Positions 16,220 to 23,296 of a stretch of 50,356 nt of DNA are shown here, one piece after another. The notes under the pieces were generated by a model. That model saw only the letters and a list, made by a program, of their open reading frames with translations, ran no database searches and had not been told where the DNA came from. The translations under genes were made by a program, and so were the position numbers. The stretch comes from Fidelibacterota bacterium (lineage in GTDB: Bacteria > Fidelibacterota > UBA8477 > JABMPR01). Each line of letters starts with the position of its first letter. The first letter of the stretch is position 1. The stretch spans positions 1 through 50,356 of the forward strand of contig JAIPJF010000024.1 in the NCBI GenBank assembly GCA_021734325.1, in the 5' to 3' direction.

Positions 16220-18169
16220 CTAGTTAAAGCTAAGTGGTGTGTTTGATCCTTTAGGGGACACTCTCACATAGCCTTGCATTTCCTGATGGAGAGCTGAACA
16301 GAAATCAGTGCAATAAAAGGGGAAAACACCCACCTGTTTCGGCTCCCAGCGAAGCGTGTTCGTAGCCCCAGGCATCACGAGTAATTCAGAATTTTTAGCC
16401 CCCTGCATGGCGAAACCATGGGGAATATCCCAATCCTGTTCAAGATTGGTAACATGAAAATACACGATATCTCCGACCTGAACTCCTTCAATATTATCGG
16501 GTTTGAAGTGGGTACGGATCGTGGTCATGTACACATGGATGATATTCCCATCACGTTCGACACGAGCGTCAGCTTCCTTCATCGTTACGAAAGGATGTTC
16601 ATTCTCTTCCAGGGGAAAGATTTTCTTAGCCTTTGGGTGAACCAGATCCGCCGGAATACCTTGTGCATAATGTGGTTCTCCAACAGTTGGAAAATCGAGG
16701 AGAAGCTTCATTTTTTCCCCGGAAATATCGATGAGTTGGGCGGCGTGCGCCAATTCTGGCCCTGTTGAAAGGTAGCGGTCTTTGGTCATTTTGTTCAATG
16801 CGACAAGATACTTACCCCAAGGCTTCATGCTGCCACCACCTGGTATCATCAAGTGTCCAATGGAATAATAAGATGGAATCCTGTCCACAACCTCCCAGGT
16901 CCCCAATTTCCATTTTACTACCTCGGAACTGATGAAGGCAGATGTGTAAGCATATCCTTTACCATCAAATTCTGTATGCAGGGGTCCAAGTCCAACATTC
17001 GTGACCTCGCCGGCAATGGTGGCATCATAATCCAGGATCGGAATACCGCCGGCTTCTCCGATGATCTTCTCGTCTTCAATGGCTTTCAGCATTTTGGGAA
17101 ATGAGTGAACGGATACGACTGCTGCAAGTTTGCCACCTCCAACGATATATTCACCGCTTGGATCGACATCTACCCCATGGGGAGATTTCGGGGTAGGCAG
17201 GTAATAGATCAGGCCGGGACAATCGGCAGGATCCAGAATCATAACACTTTTATTCAACTCAGAGACAGCAGAGTGTGTCCTGTGATCCATATAATTTCTA
17301 TAGTATTCGGCCGGTCTTTTCTTGGCTTTGCCCTGCGCCAGATATTCCTCAGCTTTTTTCCAATTCACTGCGGCGATGAAGTCTTTGTCATTTCGAGAGG
17401 CATTCACTTCGAGAAGGGTATTCGCCTGTTCCGAATTATAGCTGGAAAAGAAAGCCCATCCATGGGATGGTCCTTTTCCTCCACTGGCCAGATCATAGTC
17501 AAACCCGGGCACCATAATTTGAAATTCGATGTTCATGTGTCCATCGTCGGGATTCACTTTGATGAAGGAGAGAGTACCGTTAAAATTTTCCTTATAGCTG
17601 GTTATGGATACATCTGCTTGTGGGATGGGAACGCTAAAGCGGGTTGAGGCTACTACATATTCTGAGTTCTGAGTAATGAAAGGAGAACCATGATTCCCTC
17701 CGGAATTTGGTATTTCAATGATCTCCGCTGTCTCAAAGGTCCTTAGATCTATTCTGGCTACACGCGGTGTATTATTGCCATTGATGAAAATCCATCGACC
17801 ATCAGTCACACCATCGGTCTGCGAAAGCTCGGGGTGATGGGAGTCATCCCAGGGAATATACCCAAAGGATGTTTTGAGCATATCCTTGGTTTCCTCATTA
17901 AAACCGTATCCATTTTCAGGATCCAGTGAAAAAACAGGTATTTCCTTGAAAAGTCTACCTGATGGAAGACCATACACGCCCAACTGGCCACTAAACCCGC
18001 CGGATGTGAATGCGTAAAATTCATCATAATCACCTGGAGCGACATACACAGCTGAGGCTGCATCATCTGAGCCGAGCATTGGTTTATCTTTTTTGGCACA
18101 CTCGGCGATGAGCAGGAATGCTCCAATGGAGATGAGCAAGCCAAGTACTCTTATCATTGTTTTACTCAT
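16220..18169 (-). CDS. nosZ: nitrous oxide reductase, clade II, Sec-type signal
   Basis: 649 residues. It reduces N2O to N2 in the periplasm using the CuZ (Cu4S) and CuA centres. The CuZ DxxHH motif is present (DDSHHPE, His 111-112), with the further seven-blade-propeller histidines. The C-terminal cupredoxin domain has the CuA ligands Cys620-x3-Cys624-x3-His628-x2-Met631 (FYCTDFCSALHQEM). The N-terminus is a short hydrophobic Sec-type signal without twin arginines, as in clade II enzymes, and ends in IAEC, an imperfect lipobox that may give a membrane-anchored form. GGAG precedes the ATG. It lies two bases after the cytochrome c gene and starts the nos maturation genes. Confidence 0.97.
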   Translation of the reverse strand: MSKTMIRVLGLLISIGAFLLIAECAKKDKPMLGSDDAASAVYVAPGDYDEFYAFTSGGFSGQLGVYGLPSGRLFKEIPVFSLDPENGYGFNEETKDMLKTSFGYIPWDDSHHPELSQTDGVTDGRWIFINGNNTPRVARIDLRTFETAEIIEIPNSGGNHGSPFITQNSEYVVASTRFSVPIPQADVSITSYKENFNGTLSFIKVNPDDGHMNIEFQIMVPGFDYDLASGGKGPSHGWAFFSSYNSEQANTLLEVNASRNDKDFIAAVNWKKAEEYLAQGKAKKRPAEYYRNYMDHRTHSAVSELNKSVMILDPADCPGLIYYLPTPKSPHGVDVDPSGEYIVGGGKLAAVVSVHSFPKMLKAIEDEKIIGEAGGIPILDYDATIAGEVTNVGLGPLHTEFDGKGYAYTSAFISSEVVKWKLGTWEVVDRIPSYYSIGHLMIPGGGSMKPWGKYLVALNKMTKDRYLSTGPELAHAAQLIDISGEKMKLLLDFPTVGEPHYAQGIPADLVHPKAKKIFPLEENEHPFVTMKEADARVERDGNIIHVYMTTIRTHFKPDNIEGVQVGDIVYFHVTNLEQDWDIPHGFAMQGAKNSELLVMPGATNTLRWEPKQVGVFPFYCTDFCSALHQEMQGYVRVSPKGSNTPLSFN

Positions 18170-18171
18170 TT

Positions 18172-18654
18172 CTATTCTCCTTTTGTTAGATCTTTGGATT
18201 TCAGGGTCCTGAGATATTCCAGGATAGACCTGGCGTCTTCTTCAGTCACATTCTGGAAGGTCATGGGGACGTAGTATTGCGCCAACATTGCCTTTACCTC
18301 CGGATGCTGTTTCACCATTTGATCAGGATTCAATATCATATTCATGATAAAGCCTGGACTTCTGCGTTCCGTGACCCCAGAGAGTGGGGGACCAACCAGT
18401 CGCTCATCGATTTTATGGCAGGCTATGCATTTGACCTCAAAAATCTCCTTCCCTGCGGCGGCTCGAGCGTCATCTAAAGGCTCCAGATTGAAAGGCTGAA
18501 TCGGTCCGATACCATGAGTCAGTTGAGTTTGTGAGAGACCATCACCTCCTGCGGGACTCCCTCCCTGTTCATCAGTTGTTGTTTTATCATTTTTCCCGCA
18601 TCCGATCAGCATGATCGTGGTGAGAATCGCTATGCTGATTGTTGTTGTCTTCAC
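18172..18654 (-). CDS. monohaem cytochrome c lipoprotein, probable electron donor to NosZ
   Basis: 160 residues from a GTG start chosen because GAGGAG lies seven bases upstream; a longer ATG start 48 bases earlier has no ribosome site. The signal IMLIGC marks a lipoprotein. After a Gly/Thr-rich linker comes a class I cytochrome c domain: haem motif CIACH, then YYVPMTFQN with the likely axial Met, and a final helix ARSILEYLRTL. It is the first gene of the nos transcript, and nosZ starts two bases after its stop. Passing electrons from the quinol or cytochrome pool to CuA of NosZ is the natural role. Confidence 0.9.
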   Translation of the reverse strand: MKTTTISIAILTTIMLIGCGKNDKTTTDEQGGSPAGGDGLSQTQLTHGIGPIQPFNLEPLDDARAAAGKEIFEVKCIACHKIDERLVGPPLSGVTERRSPGFIMNMILNPDQMVKQHPEVKAMLAQYYVPMTFQNVTEEDARSILEYLRTLKSKDLTKGE

Positions 18655-18691
18655 TGATAATCTCCTCAATAATTTATTCGCAAGTAGTTGT

Positions 18692-18732
18692 ATTATATGC
18701 ATTTGTTTTATTTATGCCTTATTGCGCATAAA
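18692..18732 (-). promoter_or_regulatory. putative nos operon promoter with a 7-8-7 inverted repeat over the -35 region
   Basis: On the minus strand a TATAAT sits at 18692-18697 with no good -35. Instead, the -35 region is covered by a perfect inverted repeat, TTTATGC-N8-GCATAAA (18711-18732). Such an arrangement is common where an activator replaces the -35 contact, but a repressor would also fit. The ATGC core recalls NsrR half-sites, although the spacing differs. The remaining 115 bases up to nrfA hold nothing else that I recognise. Confidence 0.45.
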
Positions 18733-18847
18733 TTGATCTAAACCGAGCCAATTTGCAAACACTTTTTTGCTAACATTAACTATTTATATTATTAAGTGTC
18801 CACTATCACAGACGTGATTTGCCGGGATTTTCCAGCCAAGGCCTGTC

Positions 18848-20266
18848 TTACCTTTGCCAATCTGTAGCAAATAGACTCCCCTGATGTGCATAATCGATGG
18901 CCTCACCCAGGATCCGTGCAGCTTCCTGGGGCGCATGAAATCCCATGGAGTTCTCGGCGGCGATAAAGTCTAAGCGCCATTGTGCCTTCCGCTGCAAATC
19001 CAACGACTCCTGAAGATCTGCTTCAGAGGCACCTCTATCTTTCGCCTTTGCAATCGCATCTAGCTGACCCATAAGGGCAGTTCCTGCTCGTTGCAACAGA
19101 TCGAAGTTACGCTCCTGGATGCCATCCACCCGTTGCTTGATCTCATCTTCTGAGAATCGATGACAAGTTTGACAGGCTCTGTTAATATTAAGTAAAGGAC
19201 TGCGAACCCAATGATCAGAGATCTTGCTGGCTCCATCACGCATATACGGCATGTGGCAATCAGCACAGGAGACACCACTGCGGGCATGAACACCCTGACT
19301 CCAAAGCTCAAACTCCGGGTGTTGAGCTTTCAACACCTTGGCACCTGATTCAGCATGGGTGAAATCATAGAATGGCTTCCCGTCAGGGAACGTAGTCTCA
19401 TCCCAGAATTGTTCTACTTGCTCTACCTTCAAACCATTGCCCCAGGGAAAGGTCAACGTCATACTGCTGCCACAGTAGTACTCAACGTGGCACTGTCCGC
19501 AAACATAGGAGCGCATTTCACCGCGACTAGCCTCCGTATTGGGATCGTAGGGTTTAGCTCGGCTTCCATCTCGCCACCGTTCAATGGATTCAAGGTGTGG
19601 CACCGGTTCGTTTGATTCTGCCAGTGCCTGGATACCCAAAATAAATCCGGGTCTGGTCACTCTGATCTCCATGGTTTCTGGGGAATGACAATCCACACAG
19701 GAAACGGGATGAGCATGACCGCTATCCTCAAGTTTTTGATAAAGCTCCTGGTAAGAATATTCGTTTGTCCCTTGAAACCCTTTAATGGCATCCCCGTCCC
19801 CAAGCTCACGATACAACGGCATCAAGGATGCATGGCAATGGAGACAGGATCCAGATTGCGGCTTGGTCTGGCGTTTGGTCTGGCGTTGATCTTCAAGCAT
19901 ATAGGCATGTCCCCTTCGATCACGATAATCAATGGAAAAGGCATATCCCTTGAACATCCGTTTTAACCAGGGGTCTCGATCTATCTTTTCTTCCGGAAGG
20001 GCTTCGCTGCCGCCATGTCCGCCAAAGCGTGTCCTGGTTGCCAGGGAAGTTTTCATATAGCCATCATACTGACGTGGCCAATTTGCCTTCCAGCGCAATG
20101 GGTCTGTATCATTTTCGCCAACCTCTACAACCCGTTCATAGCGTTGGGTCGCTTCTGTCTTCCGCTCCACCATATTGACCAGTAGGGCTGTAATTCCCGC
20201 GGTGAGACCCACCGCAACTATAAATGCTGTTATTAAAGCTGGTTTGGATCTGATTAAATCAGTCAC
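18848..20266 (-). CDS. nrfA: ammonia-forming cytochrome c552 nitrite reductase
   Basis: 472 residues; pentahaem enzyme reducing nitrite to ammonium in the periplasm. Haem motifs CLHCH (141-145), CVDCH (190-194), CGQCH (256-260), CADCH (334-338) and CQTCH (365-369). The [10 protein letters not shown] block with the active-site Tyr and the later [18 protein letters not shown] block are NrfA signatures. The first haem has CxxCH instead of the classical active-site CxxCK; such variants are known in the family. The N-terminal hydrophobic segment (10-31) acts as signal or anchor. The start is GTG with AAGGAG seven bases upstream, overlapping nrfH by eight bases. Confidence 0.95.
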   Translation of the reverse strand: MTDLIRSKPALITAFIVAVGLTAGITALLVNMVERKTEATQRYERVVEVGENDTDPLRWKANWPRQYDGYMKTSLATRTRFGGHGGSEALPEEKIDRDPWLKRMFKGYAFSIDYRDRRGHAYMLEDQRQTKRQTKPQSGSCLHCHASLMPLYRELGDGDAIKGFQGTNEYSYQELYQKLEDSGHAHPVSCVDCHSPETMEIRVTRPGFILGIQALAESNEPVPHLESIERWRDGSRAKPYDPNTEASRGEMRSYVCGQCHVEYYCGSSMTLTFPWGNGLKVEQVEQFWDETTFPDGKPFYDFTHAESGAKVLKAQHPEFELWSQGVHARSGVSCADCHMPYMRDGASKISDHWVRSPLLNINRACQTCHRFSEDEIKQRVDGIQERNFDLLQRAGTALMGQLDAIAKAKDRGASEADLQESLDLQRKAQWRLDFIAAENSMGFHAPQEAARILGEAIDYAHQGSLFATDWQR

Positions 20267-20792
20267 TTTCTATCTCCTTGTATTCGTCGGCCAGCAGGGG
20301 TCCCCCCAGACCGGTTCTTTCTCCATGTCCGACAGTAATGTGGCAATGAACGCACATCATCCCCTCTGTATTGGCATGTGCCTGATCCTGGATATTGGCG
20401 ATCATACGCTGATGACAGGCCAGACAATTATTCTGAAGGATTCGGCTGTTCTTGGGTGTGATCATGATAGGTTCATGAAAATTCTGTAGTGTAAATGCTT
20501 TGGAATGGTTGTATCCGTTCTCAGCCTTCGCCATGTATTTTCCGATAAAATCATGAGGCAAGTGACAATCCACACAGGTTGCTGCTGTATGATGACTGGC
20601 TTTTTGCCATGAGTCAAACTGCGGTCGCATGATATGACAATTCTGGCAGGCTTCTGGATTCGCACTAAAATAGGATAGCCCTTTTCCATATTTAAAAGTG
20701 AAGGCACCTATCCCCACGACGACAGCAAGCAAGACAGTGAGAAGTATAGCAGCGCGAGGCATTTTCATATTCAAATTCAGTCGGTCGTTCAA
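20259..20792 (-). CDS. nrfH: NrfH tetrahaem quinol dehydrogenase (NapC/NirT family)
   Basis: 177 residues with one N-terminal membrane anchor (about 12-32) and four haem motifs: CQNCH (49-53), CVDCH (73-77), CLACH (123-127) and CVHCH (147-151). It oxidises menaquinol and delivers electrons to NrfA, with which it forms a membrane complex. [11 protein letters not shown] after the first haem is typical. The first codon is TTG, overlapping the stop of the YecH-like gene; an ATG eight codons inside is an alternative, and neither has a strong ribosome site. Confidence 0.93.
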   Translation of the reverse strand: MNDRLNLNMKMPRAAILLTVLLAVVVGIGAFTFKYGKGLSYFSANPEACQNCHIMRPQFDSWQKASHHTAATCVDCHLPHDFIGKYMAKAENGYNHSKAFTLQNFHEPIMITPKNSRILQNNCLACHQRMIANIQDQAHANTEGMMCVHCHITVGHGERTGLGGPLLADEYKEIESD

Positions 20793-21037
20793 TGGTTGCA
20801 GATTTTGTCTTTGTGAGTGGAAAAACCACTCCCCTGACTCACGAACTTGCCTTTTTGCTCAAGGAAGGTGATCAGGTCATCTGCTGTCATTCCTTCTGCT
20901 GAACAAGTGAAGTAGCGTGTATCAGATCCGAATCGGGCTAGAATATCTTCCTTCAAACTATCACGTGTATAGGCTTTTTCTGATGCAACCATCATCTCCA
21001 TGACGGCATGACCATGTATGTAATTTAGACTAGGCAT
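20789..21037 (-). CDS. YecH family metal-binding protein (DUF2492)
   Basis: 82 residues from the second of two close ATGs, which gives proper spacing to AAGGAG. The sequence follows the YecH/DUF2492 pattern closely: [43 protein letters not shown], then KGKFV and a terminal ICNH. The conserved HGH, Cys and C-terminal CNH suggest metal binding. It overlaps the rrf2 gene upstream and nrfH downstream, so it belongs to the nrf transcript. No biochemical role is established for the family. Confidence 0.85.
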   Translation of the reverse strand: MPSLNYIHGHAVMEMMVASEKAYTRDSLKEDILARFGSDTRYFTCSAEGMTADDLITFLEQKGKFVSQGSGFSTHKDKICNH

Positions 21038-21470
21038 TCTCATTCTCCTTGGTTCTCACCCCCTCGATGCTCTCAATTGAGGCAAGACTGGTTGTAGCCA
21101 AAATCTCCCGGGCCTGTTCTCTTAGTGGGCCCCATGTATCATGTACAGGGCAGGGTTCCTCTGAGCCACATTCAGACAACCCTAAAACACAATCCTTGAA
21201 TACATCATTTCCATCAATAATTAGGACAATATCTAATAAAGATAATTCTTCAGGGGCTTTTTGTAAACTGAATCCTCCAGCCTTGCCTCGCTGACTGGTA
21301 ACGACGCCCTCTTTTACCAAACGTTGCAATGTCTTGGAGATAAATTCTCGTGACATATCGAGTTCGCCTGCGATTAGATCTGCAGACATGGGGCCTGAAT
21401 CCCGGTGTTTCGCCAGGTAGAGTAGCCCTTGTAGCGCGTATTCACATTTCCTTGAAAAGAGTACCGTCAT
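21030..21470 (-). CDS. Rrf2 family regulator heading the nrf operon
   Basis: 146 residues: winged helix-turn-helix (about 1-65; CEYALQGLLYLAKH, IAGELDMSREFISKTLQRL, GGFSLQKAP) and the cysteine cluster Cys94-x6-Cys101-x5-Cys107 (DCVLGLSECGSEEPCPVH), which should hold a Fe-S cluster. AAGGAA precedes the ATG. It is the first gene of rrf2-yecH-nrfH-nrfA and diverges from the polyferredoxin gene; a clean inverted repeat lies between them and is the likely binding site. NO or redox sensing is inferred from family knowledge. It is a paralog of the regulator after nosY. Confidence 0.88.
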   Translation of the reverse strand: MTVLFSRKCEYALQGLLYLAKHRDSGPMSADLIAGELDMSREFISKTLQRLVKEGVVTSQRGKAGGFSLQKAPEELSLLDIVLIIDGNDVFKDCVLGLSECGSEEPCPVHDTWGPLREQAREILATTSLASIESIEGVRTKENENA

Positions 21471-21520
21471 TTCATTCCTTTCGCTGAAAATAGGAGTTGA
21501 TATAATTGATGCAAGTATAT

Positions 21521-21538
21521 TCGGACTTTCTTGTCCGA
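21521..21538. promoter_or_regulatory. inverted repeat between divergent rrf2 and polyferredoxin genes
   Basis: TCGGAC-TTTCTT-GTCCGA is a perfect 6-6-6 inverted repeat flanked by AT-rich TATAT on both sides. It stands 50 bases from the rrf2 start and 27 bases before the ATG at 21566, a position suited to regulating both genes. It also argues that the polyferredoxin does not start at the earlier ATG (21509), which would place the site inside the gene. Confidence 0.5.
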
Positions 21539-21565
21539 TATAATATTTCAGTTTATATTGTTTCC

Positions 21566-22582
21566 ATGATTATCAAGAACACAAGCCCATCATCCCAGAA
21601 ACTCAGGTCAATCATGCAGGTTGTTTTTCTGTTTTTGATCCTCTTTATCGGTATTCAATTCATTCAATATGTGGCCTGGCTTGATAGTGGTGGCTTGGGT
21701 GATGCACCTCGGCGTCCCCCCGGAGCAACCGGATTCCTGCCAATTGCTTCCATTATGAGTCTGTCCTTTCTTTTTCAAACCGGAGAGGTACATAGCGTAC
21801 ACCCGGCGGGTCTCTTCCTATTCATTGCTTTCGTAATAATGAGCTTTATCGCCGGAAAATCATTCTGCAGCTGGGTGTGTCCATTTGGTTTACTGTCTGA
21901 GCTACTCGAGAAGGTGCATCGCCGACTGTTCAAGCGAGTCCTGTCACTCCCCCGTTGGTTGGATTATCCACTACGCAGCTTGAAGTATCTGCTTTTAGGA
22001 TTCTTTCTCCTGGCCATCATTCCCATGGGGGCCATTGAACTTGGTCATTATTTAAATAGTCCCTATCATGCCGTTGCGGACATCAAGATGTACCGTTTCT
22101 TCGCTCAGATAACTCCGTTTGCCGCCTATGTTACTTTAGGACTGATTCTTTTCTCTTTAGTTATACCCTATTTCTGGTGTCGCTACCTCTGTCCGTATGG
22201 AGCCTTAATGGGTTTCATTGGCCTGTTTTCACCGAATAAGATCAAACGGAATGCAGATTCATGTATCGACTGTGGTAAATGTACTAAGGTATGTCCCGCC
22301 CGTATCCTGGTTGACAAAGTGAACACAGTTCGGTCCGATGAGTGCACCAGCTGTTATCAATGCGTCGACACCTGCCCCGTGAAGGATACTTTAGAAGTGA
22401 CCAATTTCCCCACCAAGCGCACGATCCCAACCCGTCTATTGGGAATCACGATCGCTGCAACCTTTGTGATACTTGTAGGAATCGGTTACATCAGTGGCAA
22501 TTGGGACAGTTCACTTTCGGCTGAAAAAACGTTGGAGTTGTACCCAGGAATTGATTTCTACTTACATACAGGGACATATTAG
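21566..22582 (+). CDS. membrane polyferredoxin, NapH/NosH-like quinol dehydrogenase component
   Basis: 338 residues from the ATG at 21566 (earlier in-frame ATG rejected because of the operator-like repeat). About five membrane helices, two CxxxCP motifs at helix ends (SFCSWVCPFG and WCRYLCPYG) and two cytoplasmic 4Fe-4S sites (CIDCGKCTKVCP; CTSCYQCVDTCP) match the NapH/NosH/NosR-C-terminal family. These proteins pass electrons from menaquinol toward periplasmic reductases. Clade II nos clusters commonly contain NosG/NosH; only the H-type is seen here, with no NapG/NosG or periplasmic FMN domain. It is transcribed away from the nrf-nos block. Confidence 0.85.
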   Translation: MIIKNTSPSSQKLRSIMQVVFLFLILFIGIQFIQYVAWLDSGGLGDAPRRPPGATGFLPIASIMSLSFLFQTGEVHSVHPAGLFLFIAFVIMSFIAGKSFCSWVCPFGLLSELLEKVHRRLFKRVLSLPRWLDYPLRSLKYLLLGFFLLAIIPMGAIELGHYLNSPYHAVADIKMYRFFAQITPFAAYVTLGLILFSLVIPYFWCRYLCPYGALMGFIGLFSPNKIKRNADSCIDCGKCTKVCPARILVDKVNTVRSDECTSCYQCVDTCPVKDTLEVTNFPTKRTIPTRLLGITIAATFVILVGIGYISGNWDSSLSAEKTLELYPGIDFYLHTGTY

Positions 22583-22583
22583 G

Positions 22584-22647
22584 CTGCACACATAGTGCAC
22601 ACGCATAAACAAGCGCCCCTGTAACTCACTGTCTATCAACTCACTAC
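22584..22647 (+). repeat. 64-bp intergenic repeat, copy A
   Basis: It matches copy B at 29121-29184 at 57 of 64 positions, in the same orientation, with a shared core GCATAAACAAG and CCCCTGTAACTC. A shorter relative of its first 20 bases (GCGCACATAGTGCGCACACG) lies at 22895-22914. Both full copies adjoin mobile-element remnants. Right after the core, copy A has a hairpin AACTC-ACTACAG-GAGTT. Confidence 0.75.
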
Positions 22648-22658
22648 AGGAGTTGACA

Positions 22659-22678
22659 ACGGGACTGAAAATCCCCGT
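22659..22678 (+). tRNA. tRNA-Phe anticodon-arm fragment (not a functional tRNA)
   Basis: ACGGGACTGAAAATCCCCGT contains 18 bases identical to what I recall as the bacterial tRNA-Phe anticodon arm: stem, loop CTGAAAA with anticodon GAA, and the 3' stem. The following bases do not form a T-arm or acceptor stem, and the preceding ones only loosely resemble a D-arm. It is therefore a fragment, perhaps an attachment-site scar left by the recombinase whose tail lies 250 bases away. Confidence 0.45.
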
Positions 22679-22893
22679 CCCGACACTTCGTGTTTCCCTT
22701 CGGCGGGATAAATTACGGCGGTTCAATGAAGTTTATCCCACAGAGTGAAATAATTGCGGGGTCCCTGGCCACTGCCCCCGAAACCCCAGTGCCACAAAGG
22801 TTCCTGGGGTTGCGTGGATGTGGAATCACACACTATTTCAATACAAAATTAGGAGCTAAATTGGGCTATTTTGGTACGTTTTGGTATATCAAT
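22679..22893. repeat. GC-rich region of successive palindromes
   Basis: Several hairpins follow each other: ACAC-TTC-GTGT, then GGGATAAA/TTTATCCC (22705-22739, 8-bp arms) and a CACTG/CAGTG pair near 22772-22793. A plus-strand frame of 76 codons runs through, but its content follows the palindromes and I do not accept it as a gene. The stretch could be a structured RNA, a recombination site or a decayed repeat element. Confidence 0.4.
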
Positions 22894-22929
22894 CGCGCAC
22901 ATAGTGCGCACACGGATTAGCTGATTCAA

Positions 22930-23110
22930 TTAGGCCACCATATTCCATTCGCTCGCGGCGGGCTCAGATACCTTAAATGCATTCGGAGTTGAATCCTCCA
23001 GCATGGCGGACATATCCTGGTAATCCGCTTTTAGGAGGTCCACATAATGCTTCTCCGTGACTTTTACAGAGGAGTGACCTAAGAATTTGGATACTCGGTA
23101 GATATCATCT
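22930..23110 (-). pseudogene. C-terminal remnant of a tyrosine recombinase (phage-type integrase)
   Basis: The minus strand encodes about 60 residues ending in TAA. It contains IYRVSKFLGHSSVKVTEKHY: the LGHSS box and the catalytic tyrosine context of tyrosine recombinases, followed by a degenerate tail. No start codon or upstream catalytic Arg boxes exist; the frame dissolves into the AT-rich repeats at 23124 onward. The element that carried it has lost most of its integrase. Confidence 0.75.
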
Positions 23111-23123
23111 CGAATTAATACTG

Positions 23124-23280
23124 ATATTTCGATATGTATTTAATACCTGTCGATGCCGTAGACACGTTTTAACTATATATCGATATTTTATCAATATTTA
23201 GATATGTTTTATCTTCATGTCGATGCCATCGACATGTCTAATTTACGTGTCGATAAATTGTATATATTTCGATATGTATT
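23124..23280. repeat. TCGA-rich repeat cluster downstream of fic
   Basis: A 17-bp direct repeat ATATTTCGATATGTATT occurs at 23124-23140 and 23264-23280. Between them lie further TCGAT-containing elements every 25-35 bases and a 21-bp near-perfect palindrome, CATGTCGATG-C-CATCGACATG (23216-23236). A related palindrome lies upstream of fic. Candidates are recombinase arm sites, a regulatory array or structured DNA. Confidence 0.6.
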
Positions 23281-23296
23281 CCAGGAGATACTTACA

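Noticed and set aside
17105..17647. Long antisense frame inside nosZ (180 codons)
   Set aside because: It mirrors the strong codon pattern of nosZ and has no independent start signal; nosZ is certain on the other strand.
21491..21512. FNR-like site (TTGATATAATTGAT) before the polyferredoxin gene
   Set aside because: The second half is TTGAT rather than ATCAA, so it is a direct repeat and not the FNR inverted repeat.
21509..22582. Longer polyferredoxin start at the upstream ATG
   Set aside because: It would put the TCGGAC/GTCCGA operator-like repeat inside the gene and adds residues without family similarity.
22690..22920. 76-codon plus-strand frame in the palindromic region
   Set aside because: It has no ribosome site, its sequence follows the palindromes and tRNA fragment, and no domain is recognisable.
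22584..23280. CRISPR array
   Set aside because: Repeats are few, of unequal spacing and mostly palindromic; no regular repeat-spacer pattern and no cas genes occur.
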